Shown piece after piece: positions 1-12,100 of a stretch of 64,000 nt of DNA. The stretch is from Linepithema humile (lineage: Eukaryota; Arthropoda; Insecta; Hymenoptera; Formicidae). A program made the position numbers and the translations under genes. The notes beneath the pieces were generated by a model, which worked only from the letters and a program-made list of their open reading frames with translations, ran no database searches and had not been told where the DNA came from. How positions within the stretch are numbered: position 1 is the first letter of the stretch; every line of letters begins with the position of its first letter. Location: NCBI RefSeq assembly GCF_040581485.1, contig NC_090132.1, positions 9,745,001 to 9,809,000 of the forward strand, read 5' to 3'.

Positions 1-586
1 ACGTTATTGACGCGCGAACTTTGCGGAGCAAAGCGGTGTAAAGGTAATCGAGATAGGATCGCGACGAATAACACGGTTGCATTTAATAATTTCTACGCGG
101 ATGCATTGTGCACGGTAACGCACGTGAAATGCCACGTTATATAACTTGATGCGCACGTATCGATTTTATAATGGCCAGCGCGCTCGGTGGCTCTTCCAGT
201 TTTCCAGCGATCCTGCCGCGGAATAACGACTGGGTTTGACACGCGTGTGCACCCTCGATCGGGAGGGGGGGGGGCGGGCGTCCGCGGCGTTGAAAGAGAG
301 GCATCCGCGCCGTCGTTAAATCCATGATCGGCGGTTTCGCGGATCGCGTATCGCATCGCATCGCGTATCGCGCCAGTATCCTGCGGGAATTCTCAGGTTC
401 TGCCCTCCCGGTCTCGCCGTTGCATTGATCCTTGGCGTCCCCTCGCCCCTCGCTCACCCTTCCTCACCCTCTCTTGCGCACCGCTCTCCCGCCTCTCTCT
501 CTCTCCGCCGCGGTCTTCCTATTTCCAACCCGTCCCTCTTCTTCCTTCTTGGTGCCACCCGCTCGCTACGCCCACACTACGCTGGG

Positions 587-611
587 CGTGACGTCACGCG
601 GCCAGCACGTG
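587..611. promoter_or_regulatory. Palindromic CRE followed by an E-box
   Basis: The 14-bp perfect palindrome at 587-600 has the full cyclic-AMP response element TGACGTCA at 589-596. A CACGTG E-box follows at 606-611. The pair sits at the end of a pyrimidine-rich, AG-free stretch (397-603) inside a CpG-rich island. CREB/ATF and bHLH proteins bind such sites in general. Binding here, and any link to Rim, is inference. Confidence 0.45.
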
Positions 612-1184
612 GGCGAATTCAACATCTGCCCCCTTCTTCGTTTTCTGGATAGTCTTCGACCCCTAGATTCGGCTAGGACTCGGCCGGAAAAACGTCGCTG
701 GCTCAAAGGCTCAAGCACTCTACGCCCGGGTGACTCATCAAACGATTATCCCGAAAATCATTCTTCTTTCCGTGGCACGAATTTACGAGTGCGCCTCTGA
801 GCGACCCGCCGCCTTGTTAACACGATAGAAGCTGATCTTTCATTTGTCCCCTTTGCTTTCGGGGAAATAATTCGCTATTTTTGGCAGTTTCCACACGCCC
901 ATGTTGCTGTATCTTCGTTGCATGGGTCAAGCGGCCGGTGAAATTAATTTTTCTTCGACTTTTAAAGTCACTTTGATGTTAATTCAACTATAACTTCAAA
1001 CTCTCTCGCAGGTTTATTCTTTGTCGTAAAACAAAAATATCGTCTACGAAACGGGGTTACGAAATGTCATCGAAAGCACAATGAAGATCACGTGAAACCC
1101 ACACCCACTGCACATGCCACCCTTCCCCCTTCGCCCTCCCCCGCGCGGCTCATTACTTATGAACAGAGGTTGGTAACTTTGACA

Positions 1185-1251
1185 TTTTCTTCCTCTCCCC
1201 CCCCCTCCTCCTTTCTTTCCTCCTCCTCCTCCTCCTTTTCCTCCTTCTCCT
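1185..1251 (+). repeat. Polypyrimidine (TCC-rich) tract
   Basis: Almost pure C/T run with TCC repeats, including a C9 run near 1196-1205. It is followed by the AG-ended sequence at about 1262, so it resembles a strong 3' splice-site tract. No convincing exon follows, and it may be only a microsatellite. Confidence 0.6.
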
Positions 1252-2975
1252 GGGACGATGAAAGAACTGCGTATCCTGCGATCGTGTTTTCCGAGCCGGT
1301 CGAAAAACAGCGCGGTTACATTCGTTTCGCAGTTTCGGGTTTCACGTAGCCCGGGCTAATTCGTTCGCGCGGCGTGCGCCGACTATTTTTATGATTGATC
1401 ACCCGTGACGGACGAGAAAAATACTGCGCCCCGGGACAAACATAGTTATGCTAGCATCTGCAGTTGAGCAAGTAACAATTTGATACACCGGCGGTTTTTG
1501 CGCACTCATGGCGCAACGGGGTCGAACTTCCACGGGATGGACGAGGTGACGCGTGGAGGGGCGGAGGGGAGGAGAGTAGGCAGTCTCATATAAATTTAAT
1601 CCGAAGACATTGCAATTTGACGGTCGGGCGAGCAGGACTTTGGCGTCGTATACATTTTTTACCATGGTCTTCTCGCTTCCTCATAAATCTAATGTCGCTC
1701 GCGCGCGCGCATTGAAATTAGCTTTCGCGCGGGAAAGCGCGCGCGCCGTTAAATCCATCGCGGAAACAAGTGCCAGGTTGGCGAGTGGCAAAAAATGCGA
1801 AACGCAAATTAGTTGGTGCCCCTCGAAACGTTGGTCATCGACAGTAAGTAAAAATAGCTTCGAAACTAATGAGAGACTCCGCGGCGCCTCGGGCAACGAT
1901 TTATACTTCGGTTCGCGCATAACGACGGACTTATATAAATGCATGAAAACATGTGGGCAGCGGTACGTGTGCACGGATATATCTATATATATATGCGCCT
2001 ACCGTATATCCGGCGATGCAAATAGTTAAATCAACCTCCGCGCTGGATTTTACAGAACAGCGTGCAGCTTTGATCCCGTCTACTTCTCCGCGTTTATTCC
2101 TGTCGGAGGAGATATAACCTGGCTGGACTGTTTATGTGCGTGCATGATATTTGCCCGTCGGTGTGTGTTAGAGCGCCGCGATAGCCTGGGATAAACACGG
2201 AGGCCAGAATCAAGCGCGGCGCTCTACCCTGTAGAAAACTAGCGACTGTAGTACGTATTAAAGACACGCATCCCGTGTGACGCACACGGCCTGCCGGTGC
2301 TCTTCAATAAAAATGCTAATAATAGCGATAATGCAGACCGATAAGCGACGAGTTTCCGTTTGTCTCCAGCTTTTTTCCGTCTTTTTCTTCGATTTTTTTT
2401 TCCGATAAAATAAAAAGCACCGATCTATTTCAGTTATCTTTATTCGGAAATATCGCATTCACCGTGTTTGACAGATGCAAGATATAAACAGATGCATTGG
2501 AAAATAAATGCATTGGAGGATCGATTGCACAGTTTAAGACGCGAGATCGATGGCTGGTTTCATCGACGTCAACGAGAATCTCAATTTTAATTTTATTATT
2601 CATTTCTTCGCCGTTCTGAATCCAGAGAGAGAATCAGACTAAATTAGATTAAAGTTAAGGTGTAAACTGACACACGAAACCGGCTATAAAGGATCTGACC
2701 GTGACGTACGTTTGAGATAAGATGAGGTGTAACATAACTGAACTGCGCTTTGTTAAGAAGTCTGATGAACAGAGGAGACGTTTGTGTGTGTGTGTGTTGC
2801 GCGTAGCAGCACAATCGTAAGTTAAGGCCGAGTAACAACGAGTAATCGTACGTGAGAATCGCTTTAACTGCGTACGCCGCGCGAGAGAGGCGACGGGCTA
2901 GCCCGACGCTGGTGTTGTTGCTCCCATTCGTAGATGCACAATACAATTAGAGAATAGAGAATTAGTTTGTAGAAG

Positions 2976-2978
<3 letters not shown>

Positions 2979-3052
<74 letters not shown>
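2979..3052. repeat. (AG)n microsatellite ending in a splice-donor-like site
   Basis: About 37 AG units with one interruption. The tract runs directly into GTAAGT at 3053-3058, a consensus 5' splice site. No open frame supports a coding exon here. A non-coding first exon ending at 3052 is possible but unsupported. Confidence 0.9.
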
Positions 3053-6000
3053 GTAAGTTACGTGTGTTCATATGTTACTCGGGCAATTGCTCGTTTTAAA
3101 GAGGATCTGCAAAGAGAGAGAAAGAGACCTGGACTGGAAGCGAGACACGTGTCTCCGAGGAGCGGGAAAAGCGGGGAAATATTTGCAGGGCAAATTAATC
3201 GCCAGGAGGAAACGTTCGCCGCACGATCGATGCGGCCGACGGTAATCGGCTTCGTTTTCGCTTTTAAGCAATCTCTTTCTTTTTCCAGCCGCGTCCACAT
3301 GCGTTCCGTTCTTCGGTTACGGAATGTTGATGTTAATGAGGATTCCAGTTCGTTCTCAGCAATCGCGGCTAAAAAATACGCGCGAATCTATTCCAGATCA
3401 AATAATCCGCCGTCGATGCACCTATATTGATTGGTGTAATTCGACTCGATAGTAACACGTTTACACGTCGTCGCATCGAAAAATCTCGCTTCGCCGTTAT
3501 CGATCACGCCTCGCCGACCGAGATAGCGGCACTCGGCATTTCGAGTTTACCCAATTTCGTTATCGCGGGTAATGAGTCTCCGCCGGCGCGGTTTTATCCG
3601 TGTCCCTCGCGCGCGCCGAACTTCCGGAACTCAGCGGAATTTTTTCGCGAGAAATAGGAGCGCAAACGAGATATCTGCCGCCGCCGCCGCTGCCGACGAC
3701 GAGAACGACGCGAAAGTGGGCGTAAGGCGGCGCCGGGAACGGGATGGTGAAAATCTCCGAGTGATTTATACGCGGCGAGTCGGTGTCATCTAACTTTTAA
3801 ATTAAGATTCCCTGCACTTTTCCGCGACGCGCGCTCAACTCCACGGTCCTTTGCCATACGTACAGCGTACTCGCTGTAACGACGTCTGCCACTGCTCGCG
3901 CGTCCCAGGGCGCGCCTGCTATTTATTGCCCGCGCGAACCTCGCCGTGTAGAAAATGCCACGTTCGCGTCGTCAGGTACCTGCGGACGCGTGACTATTCC
4001 GCCTACTTTAAACGCGCGCTTAAACGCCCATCGACAGTCGCTCAAAGCTCCTCATTTTGCGTTACGTACGGCAGCGCGGACGACGTCCTTTATGCAGGGC
4101 GTTACTTTGTCACGAGACGCAAAGTCCCTCCTGTTACTTCATTTCGTGCCGGTTTTTTGCAAAAAATCGTGCCTCCTCGCGCATTCACAAATTCGCACGT
4201 ACGACGAACGATGAATAGGAATTAAATTTAAGTTTTTTTTCAGACACCGAGATCATATCTCGATTTACAGTACAATTTTTTTTTGTAGCTAAATGAATTC
4301 CATTGTTACGCGCCTTCGATCGCCGATGGAGCGGCTTTACAACGGCGTCACTGCTGCTTTTATTCTCTCGTTATGCTGTAATGTCGAGGTCGCACTGACT
4401 CATGGATATCAAATGCATACTGCCGCGTAGAACGCGGATATATAGGTGTCATCGAATGATATAAGGGTGCTCTCTCGTGGCGATCGTATAACCAATTTGT
4501 TAGTTTTACGAGCCACGAATCTTTATCGCGTTCGTTGCCGGTATACGTATCTGAAATATACACACACATCGTTCGAGACCTTTTCCACCCCTCTTATATT
4601 TCTCTATACGCAAATATTCTCTCACACACGATGTTAATTGTTGAACCTTGTTAATCATGACGGAAATTAATTGTGCATTTTTTTCAGCGAAAGAATTATC
4701 TGCGAATAACAACTTACGCAACACCGTCTGACGTCGGTGAAAGAATCGCGATGCTTTTGCAGTACGGTTGTGAAATACCACACAGTAACCGTTAATTTTG
4801 AATTCAGACTCGCTGAATTCAAGTACGCTTTCACATTTTATTTTGTGCGATATTTTTAATCCACAAATGCCCAACGATTCAACTCGTATCTTCGTGCTCA
4901 CTTTTCAGTTCTTTTCTTCTTTTTTTTTTTTTTTTTTTCAATCTACCTGCGTCCTCTTTGTGTTTGACCACTGAGCACTAAATTCTGCACAGATATTTCC
5001 GTATTCTCGATGCTAATTACACCGTATCGGCGCTGTAGTGCCAATTTCTTTCCGACGTAGGCATCGCAGCGGCCGAGCATCTCGCCGCGTATTATTTCGT
5101 GATTAGCAGTAAGTCAACGGTGTGTTGCAATGTGTAGTTTAAAGGGAGATCGACTTTTAGGGCAAAAGCCGCTGCCGCTAATGATGCCTTCCAGGAGCTC
5201 GCGGGAGAAGGCGGCAGACAGAATGAATCGGCAATTCCCCGCGGTACTTAATAATTTTATTACATAAAAATACAGAGCCAAAATATATATCATTTTTCGC
5301 TATATATTAATCGCTACACATATATCTATTGTATGTATACTTACATATACATATATAATATGTATATCTGTGCGTATGCGTGTGCATGTGTGTGTACGTA
5401 TCTGCCGAATGGTCGTGCGTATCAAAGTAAATGATCGATAAGTTGTTTCTCTTCCCGGCTTACGTCCGCACTCTAGCGCGGTCGCATGGGTCGCGTTGCG
5501 CACCTCGCGTCGCGTTCCTCCACGTGGAATTTAATAACTTTTCGGTTTTCTTTTTTTTTAAGTTTTGCTCTGCTAATCCGAATAAATCTTTTGTTTTATA
5601 TTTTTCAAATTAAATTTTATTGGGAGCATACCGTCCGTACTTAATTGTGTTTTGGGATTCTTTTCTATTATCTCCCTCTCGTACTTTTTTTTTTTTTTTT
5701 TAGTGAAACCATCTTTCTGCGCCCTCGAGGCACGCCCACGTAGCGTTACCGCGAGAATAATGCGAGTACGCGGCGAAGCAAATTTTTCCTACGAGAAAAT
5801 GCAATCTTGTCCCTTGTAGCGAAATAAGCTCGCACGTCGCGCGATGCGACCGTTCGGCAGAGTTGTAATAGATTTTATTTGTTCTACTTTGGACGGCTAT
5901 GAATCGTGCACAGGTATATTTTTATCTACACACTTCACTCTCAGAATACCTACACGTACAAAACTCTCACAAATATTCCGCCTCTCGAAATTCTCCATTC

Positions 6001-6866
6001 GCTCGCTACATACATATTTGAATATCTGCATAGATCGTAGGTACTTCCCATTAATCGGGACGATAAAGCTGCAGTAGCAACATTACGTTTTTAACGGTTG
6101 GGGGACTGTGTTATGTGTTTCATTTTTCTTGTGTTAAAATTTCAACTGTAGCTATCTTTTTTGACATCTGTACAAATATCTGGATTTTTTTCTTTTTTTT
6201 GAAACTTGCAAAAACGATAGATTGAGATAACAATATTGTTTGAAAAATATTGTTTATGTCTTGTAGAGAAGTATCGACGATTATTCGATGGCGCATGCTG
6301 GATATGATCGTACAGAAGCCAAACTAAATTTGTATCTTTTTTGTACACACTATAATTTCATGTTCTGTGTCTCGCCCAGTTTTGTGTAATGGACGAAAGT
6401 CCGTGTCCATCACTAAAATCCTGCTGTCCCAGGAAACAGAAAGCGTTCCAATGCAGAACTCTAGATGGACATCTCGCCAGACTGTAATTATTGCACGTAC
6501 ACGTACACACACAATCACACGAATCCCAGCACACTTACGCAATTATAGTCGTACCTAGCGTCTCTCGCCAGTTGTTTAGGCAGACTCAGACGTGCAGGTT
6601 CTACTTAAACGCTTCAAACATCGTCTATCGCACATATCTATCGCGGGCAAGCTTGCACCGCTGCCTTATCTCCGTTTTCGTTAGGTATGTCGCAACACAC
6701 AAAAACGCACACATGAAGCTAATGCGCGCAGGCAGAGGCGGAGCAGGCAGGCGGACGCGAAACATCGCGGGAAGGTGTCACGATTCGAGATAAGAGTGAG
6801 ATAATCCCTGATACGGTCCTATTTTCGGTGCGCAGATCAACACGATCGCCGAGAAATGAAATACCG

Positions 6867-6886
6867 TATAAAATTGGAGTATAAAG
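6867..6886 (+). promoter_or_regulatory. Paired TATA-like boxes, candidate internal Rim promoter
   Basis: TATAAAAT at 6867-6874 and TATAAAG at 6880-6886 lie about 260 bp upstream of the ATG at 7144. The frame of that ATG is closed upstream by a TAG at 7048-7050, so transcripts starting near 6900 would have a 5' UTR of roughly 240 nt and open at M7144. The alternative is that the exon at 7144-7322 is internal, with an acceptor near 7105. Confidence 0.3.
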
Positions 6887-7143
6887 AGCAGAGAGAAGAT
6901 CCGAAGGATCTCGTTAAGAGGACGAGGCTTCTTAAAAAACGGAGAGAGAAGCGAGAGAGAGAAAAGTCATCGTCGCGAAATCACATAGTAGCTAGAATTA
7001 AGGGTTTAGACAATTAAAAATCCGTGTCTGTGCTCGTCGAAAGACCGTAGACAGAGACAAAGAGAAAGAAAGAGAGAAAAACGAAACGTTTTGGATCTAC
7101 TGTAGGGAAGGGGTACTACCACCACGCGGGAGGTCCGAAATCG

Positions 7144-7322
7144 ATGTCCAGTGGTGGGCGTAGGCACAACGGATCCCACAATGGGCACCACGGTGCGGAC
7201 GCGAGCATGGCCATCGAGCATAACGGCCATCATCCACCGCGAGAGCCGCGAAAAGAAGAGAGCACTCTCGTCAGACGGAGCTTCCGAAGGTGCGGGGACG
7301 AGTGGCGCGCCGATAGTAGGAG
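7144..7322 (+). CDS. Rim: Rim exon 1 of this window (N-terminal linker)
   Basis: Encodes a His/Gly-rich then strongly basic segment ending in GDEWRADSRR. It ends at AG|GTGCGT (donor 7323-7324) with two bases of the last codon. The next exon supplies G and completes Arg, giving ADSRRFTERRGKKTVRF across the junction. The 5' boundary is unsure. The frame is open back to a TAG at 7048, so either a splice acceptor near 7105 or 7050 is used, or translation starts at M7144. Both models share the same 3' end. Confidence 0.75.
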
Positions 7323-8555
7323 GTGCGTTTCAAGAGACTGACGATTCTGCGCTGCTTTTTTTCTCACTTTCACACTGATTTTTGCGTGCGTGACGGAAAC
7401 GCGGACTCAACTCGGGAAACGCGGGGCAAACGAAAATATTTATACAATCGAGACCGAAAGTGCGATTGCTGAAGTTCAATTTTACAAAAGCTTTCGATCT
7501 GTAACGCGGGCAGAGAACGCGATTATTGAGATTACTTATTAGGGCCACGTAATAAAAATATTATAGTAGCGACTGTCTTTTACTATTTTTTTTTAATTAA
7601 AAATTATGATAAATATTAAAGTTGAGTTCAATAGATATTATGTTACTTGTCTTATCGAAATTATGATTCAAACACGCGCTTCGTCTAATTATTTCCTGAC
7701 GGATAAGCACGAATGACGAACTTTTATAATTGGATATTTTTCTCGTTACACTTTACGACATCGCGTTAATTAAAGTATCTAAACATATATTCGATGCTTT
7801 GATTTAAATGAGAGATGCAAGTAATAAATGTTTGATGAATTTGTGACGTCGTCTTTGGTCAGGAAACGTTAGCGACGTATTTATTTCCTTTTTTCTTACT
7901 GTAGATAAATCTTTACTTACTCGCGTATAATAATGACATATTGAAGAATAATTTGCCGAAATATTTTTTGCAATCAAAATTTTCTCGAGATTCATTGAAT
8001 ATTTCAGTTAAATATAACAAACATAATATTTAATTACTTACAATATATACGTTTTTGCAACTTTTATTTGCGAAAAAAATCGAATCTGGTTGAATCTGAA
8101 TAGCTTTACGTTGGAAATAAATTCCTGATCAATGTGCGTTATCCGACGATATCAAATTCGCGAGCGGACGCGCGATGGTCCAGCGCGGCGGACCATATCT
8201 TGAGTTCAATCACTCGGGCCGCGAGATCGGCATCGCGACGGCGTAATAAGACAGATAACACACACGCACCAAACCACCCATCGTCCTCGTATCTCTGTGT
8301 ATGTGGCGTGTCCATCAGGTTCACGGAGAGGAGGGGGAAAAAGACAGTGCGTTTTGATGGTGGGACCAATGTCGGCGGCTCTCAGGAGGAAGAATGGTCT
8401 TGGGAGGCCGATCGGCAGGGTAGCCAAGACAGCGCGACCAAAGACTCCGGGATAGACACTTCTAGCACGTTCACGAGCAGTGAAGACAGCAACAGGGGCG
8501 ATCTGCCCAAGGTACGAGGCCGGGTTACGAGCAAGTAGTAACGTCAACCGGCTCG

Positions 8556-8586
<31 letters not shown>

Positions 8587-9119
8587 GAAAACGCTTCTCG
8601 AGTAGTAGCGAGTAGATCGGAGTCGATCTGTTAATGATGGAGTAGAAGGCAGGGCCTACACACGCGCGAGGATAGACAGTTTAGGAAACAAAAACGTAAT
8701 GCGCCGGTGTGGATCGAGTAAAAGGGGTTTTCAGCAGCGCTATTTTTATTGCACGATCGCGCGCGACCGATGTCGTGAGCACATTAACACGGTACTTTTC
8801 CTCGGTAATGACCGCTCTCTTTCCGCGCGCGCTTATCTCCAGGCGCTAATCGCGGCGGATCCGAAGCTGGAACACGTCGTCCAAAGTGGAATACGGTTGT
8901 TTTCTTTCTCACTCCTCGCTTCAATAGCGTAGCGAAGAGGCGTTGGGGGGAGATGGCTTGCCAATTGATGTAATTAGCGTGCAGCTCTTGTAACTATAGT
9001 TACTCTTTCGGATTACAATGTGTGCCAGGAGAGCCGAAGTTTCAGGGCGGGAGAGTTGCGCAATTGATCGCTACTGAAGCTACTGATGCCGATTGATGTG
9101 CGAACTGAGAGAAAGAGAG

Positions 9120-9172
<53 letters not shown>

Positions 9173-12100
9173 AATATATATATATATACACACGCCGTGT
9201 AATAAAATTATGCTTGAACGTTTTGGTTTTTTCTCCTATTTGTGCTAACAGAGAGAACCTCTTTTGCTCGATTAACCCCAAAACTTCGTGCTTAAAGGCT
9301 TGTGTGCTTGTGTGTTCGTTTTTTATCTCGAGGTTTATTTGTATGGTTTACGTATATCGGCTTCTTGTACTACACTTACAGCGTTGGTATAAAAGTTCAA
9401 GCTTATTTCAGAATCACAGAAACTGAACTCACGGAATATCATACACTTTTCGACTCTTAATTGCGCGTCTCAAATTATTAATGACAATAATAGTCACTGA
9501 TCTTTCGTAACAGATATTAAGGGATTTAGCAAAAAGCAAGATTACTCTGCTGCTGTCACGGTAATCCGTGAATTCAGAAGTTTGAAGTAGAAAATCGTCT
9601 TCTGTACTACAATTCTGTCTTGCGTCAGGCTTTTTTCGATCCATTCCATTGTGCCTCTCTTAACTAAAATCCACGATAATTTTCCTCGAGTTTTGCAGTG
9701 ACGTAGATTTAATAGCGACGGGAAGAGAGATTTATGTACTTTTAAACAATGAATATCATTTCTGACGTTCATTTCTCTTTTACGCCACTCTCGAGTTAAA
9801 GTACGGTCGGCCGGTTAAGTTTTCGTATATTATATAATGTAAAACATATAAAAAGTTGCAGATAATCGATTCAACATTCGGCTTTTAAATCCCCCTGAGA
9901 ATCAAATAGCATTCGGAATTATATAAAAATTATTTTTATTATTTTCATTCAAGTTTTCTCAATCAATTTGCGTTGCGATTTCGCGGAGATAAAATGTTCT
10001 GTGTAAAGAAATGTATTGACTTCATAAATAACAAAAGTCGATAAAAAGAAGCAATTACGGTTTGATTGTAGGTTATTGTTACTATTCTTCAGGTAAAAAC
10101 GCCAATTAGGATGATTTTAGTGATTCCCATCTGAATCGAGCCCAAATTATGTAATTGGCTATGAATACTTTTATAAAAATGAAGATTATTCGATTTGATG
10201 TTTATATCGGACATAGCGAACAATTTGTAACTATTAATTGATATTCCCAATTGCGTTATTCGGCCGCCTTAATTGTAATGATATAACATTTTATTTCTTT
10301 ATAATTTTACAAATAGAAAAAGAAAGATTTATCCTAGATTTTAGAAAAGCAAATTACCCAAAAATAATATAAGAATATTGCATAAGCGAGTTAAGTGATG
10401 AATAGGATTTTTCCGGAAAATATATATCACCGTGGCTCTAACAAATGCCGCATTTGTGCATTTTCGCTTAGAGTTCATGTTCGGATGAGCAATATTGTGT
10501 ACACGGATCATCGTTCGATATACGAGAGAGATAGGTAACTGCAGGTCGCGGTCCAATTATACGAAGCAAATAACTAAGATTAAATTCTCCGAGTAAACGG
10601 CCGGCAATCGAGTAATTTATCTAGCGGCGACTTAGGTATCCCTTAAAGCAATACGATCGAGATCAATCTTTTTCACTCTTTATTTTCCAAACAGGTCACG
10701 TAACACCACTACGGTTTTACTCTTATTTTCGCGGGGGTAAAGTGGAAACTGATTGCGATGCGTGAAGGAGAAACAAGGAAACCAAGTGCCGTCAGGCGCG
10801 ATACTTCTACTTCGACTTGGGCGAACAAAATCGGATAGGAAGGCACGGTGCTCGGCGATGCAGGAATTAATTCGCGCGATTGCGTCCGATCGATAATCAC
10901 GTCGTGTCCCGACAGACGTAGCTCTCGCGCGGTAAAAGTGCATTTACGATGCTGACCCATTGTCAACTTGTGTATCCCACTAATCTAGAAAATTTGACGT
11001 GATTTCGCGAGGCATTGGCGAGTCCAAAACGATCCAATTAACGGACCAATGAAGGTTCTCGAGAGAAAAGCGTATCTGTTTCATAATTAATCGAGTTGGA
11101 ATGCAGCCAAAGGGTATCGCAACCAACAAGACTTGACGACCTCGTTAGTTGTCGTCGATCAGTTTTCCGAGCAAAGGATTTTTTTTGTAATATCTTTTCG
11201 ATTACGACGCCGAGCTGCTAGCCATTGTACAAATGTAAAAGGTCCGTACGTTTAATCGCGAGCGCGCGGAATGGCATAATTGCCATTTGACATTCAATCG
11301 TGCCAGCTCTGCGGTCGGAATATATCTAGTAGAATTCAGAGCTTTTTATGCGATTTACATTGCTATTACGACACAGTTAAAACATCGTTATTATAACGAT
11401 GCGTAACTCCGTAATTACTCCAAACGTTTTCACTGGCGTAAAAGCAGAAATGGATTATAACATTCATGCCGCCGTGTGCGGCGGTTTATGCGCTTTTCAT
11501 AGTGTGTGCATACGGTTGATCATATCAACCGATTCTTATTATCCGCAGTAATGTCTAAACGGATCAATGCGAAGACTATTGACGCTATTATTAAACTTGC
11601 TGTTGTATTAATGCCATTATCGAACTTGCCGCTGTGAAAGCAGTATAATTATATATGGATAGAAGTATTAATTAAAACTCGGTCTTACAAGACTTGGAGC
11701 TTTTTGTGAATCGCGCATAAATGATCGAACAACTGCGTTCGATAGGACGGAAACCGAAAAAAAAGAGGCGACCCCTCTCCCTAAAGTAGATCCACTTGGT
11801 GAATCGTGCCGTTCTCGAGATAGAGATACATCACGCTCAGGATTTTTACGCAATATTACGCATATATTGACGAGCACGCAGTGTTGTTTGCATGCCTATA
11901 TATATATATTTCTTTTTTCGAATTCGACAGAGACCTTCGGACACTGGATGTTCGACAGGTGCGGAATGTATAATGTCTTCTACTGTAATATTTGCTAATT
12001 GCGCATGTGTTGCATGAAGTAGTGGCTACTCTAATGTAAATTACAATACATGTTACAGCAGTGCGTACCGCTTGCTCTGTAAATGCCAACTGTTCTACGT

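Larger units (their letters stand above)
1..7105. other. Non-coding DNA upstream of the first recognised Rim exon
   Basis: No exon can be recognised on either strand. The open frames here are short, lack conserved domains and often run through simple repeats. Two CpG-rich stretches (roughly 200-800 and 3450-4200) alternate with AT-rich DNA. The cysteine-rich Rab3-binding zinc finger expected at the N-terminus of full-length RIM was looked for by motif and not seen. The region is therefore either a large Rim intron, or intergenic DNA with an internal promoter near 6870. Notable sub-features are listed separately. Confidence 0.6.
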
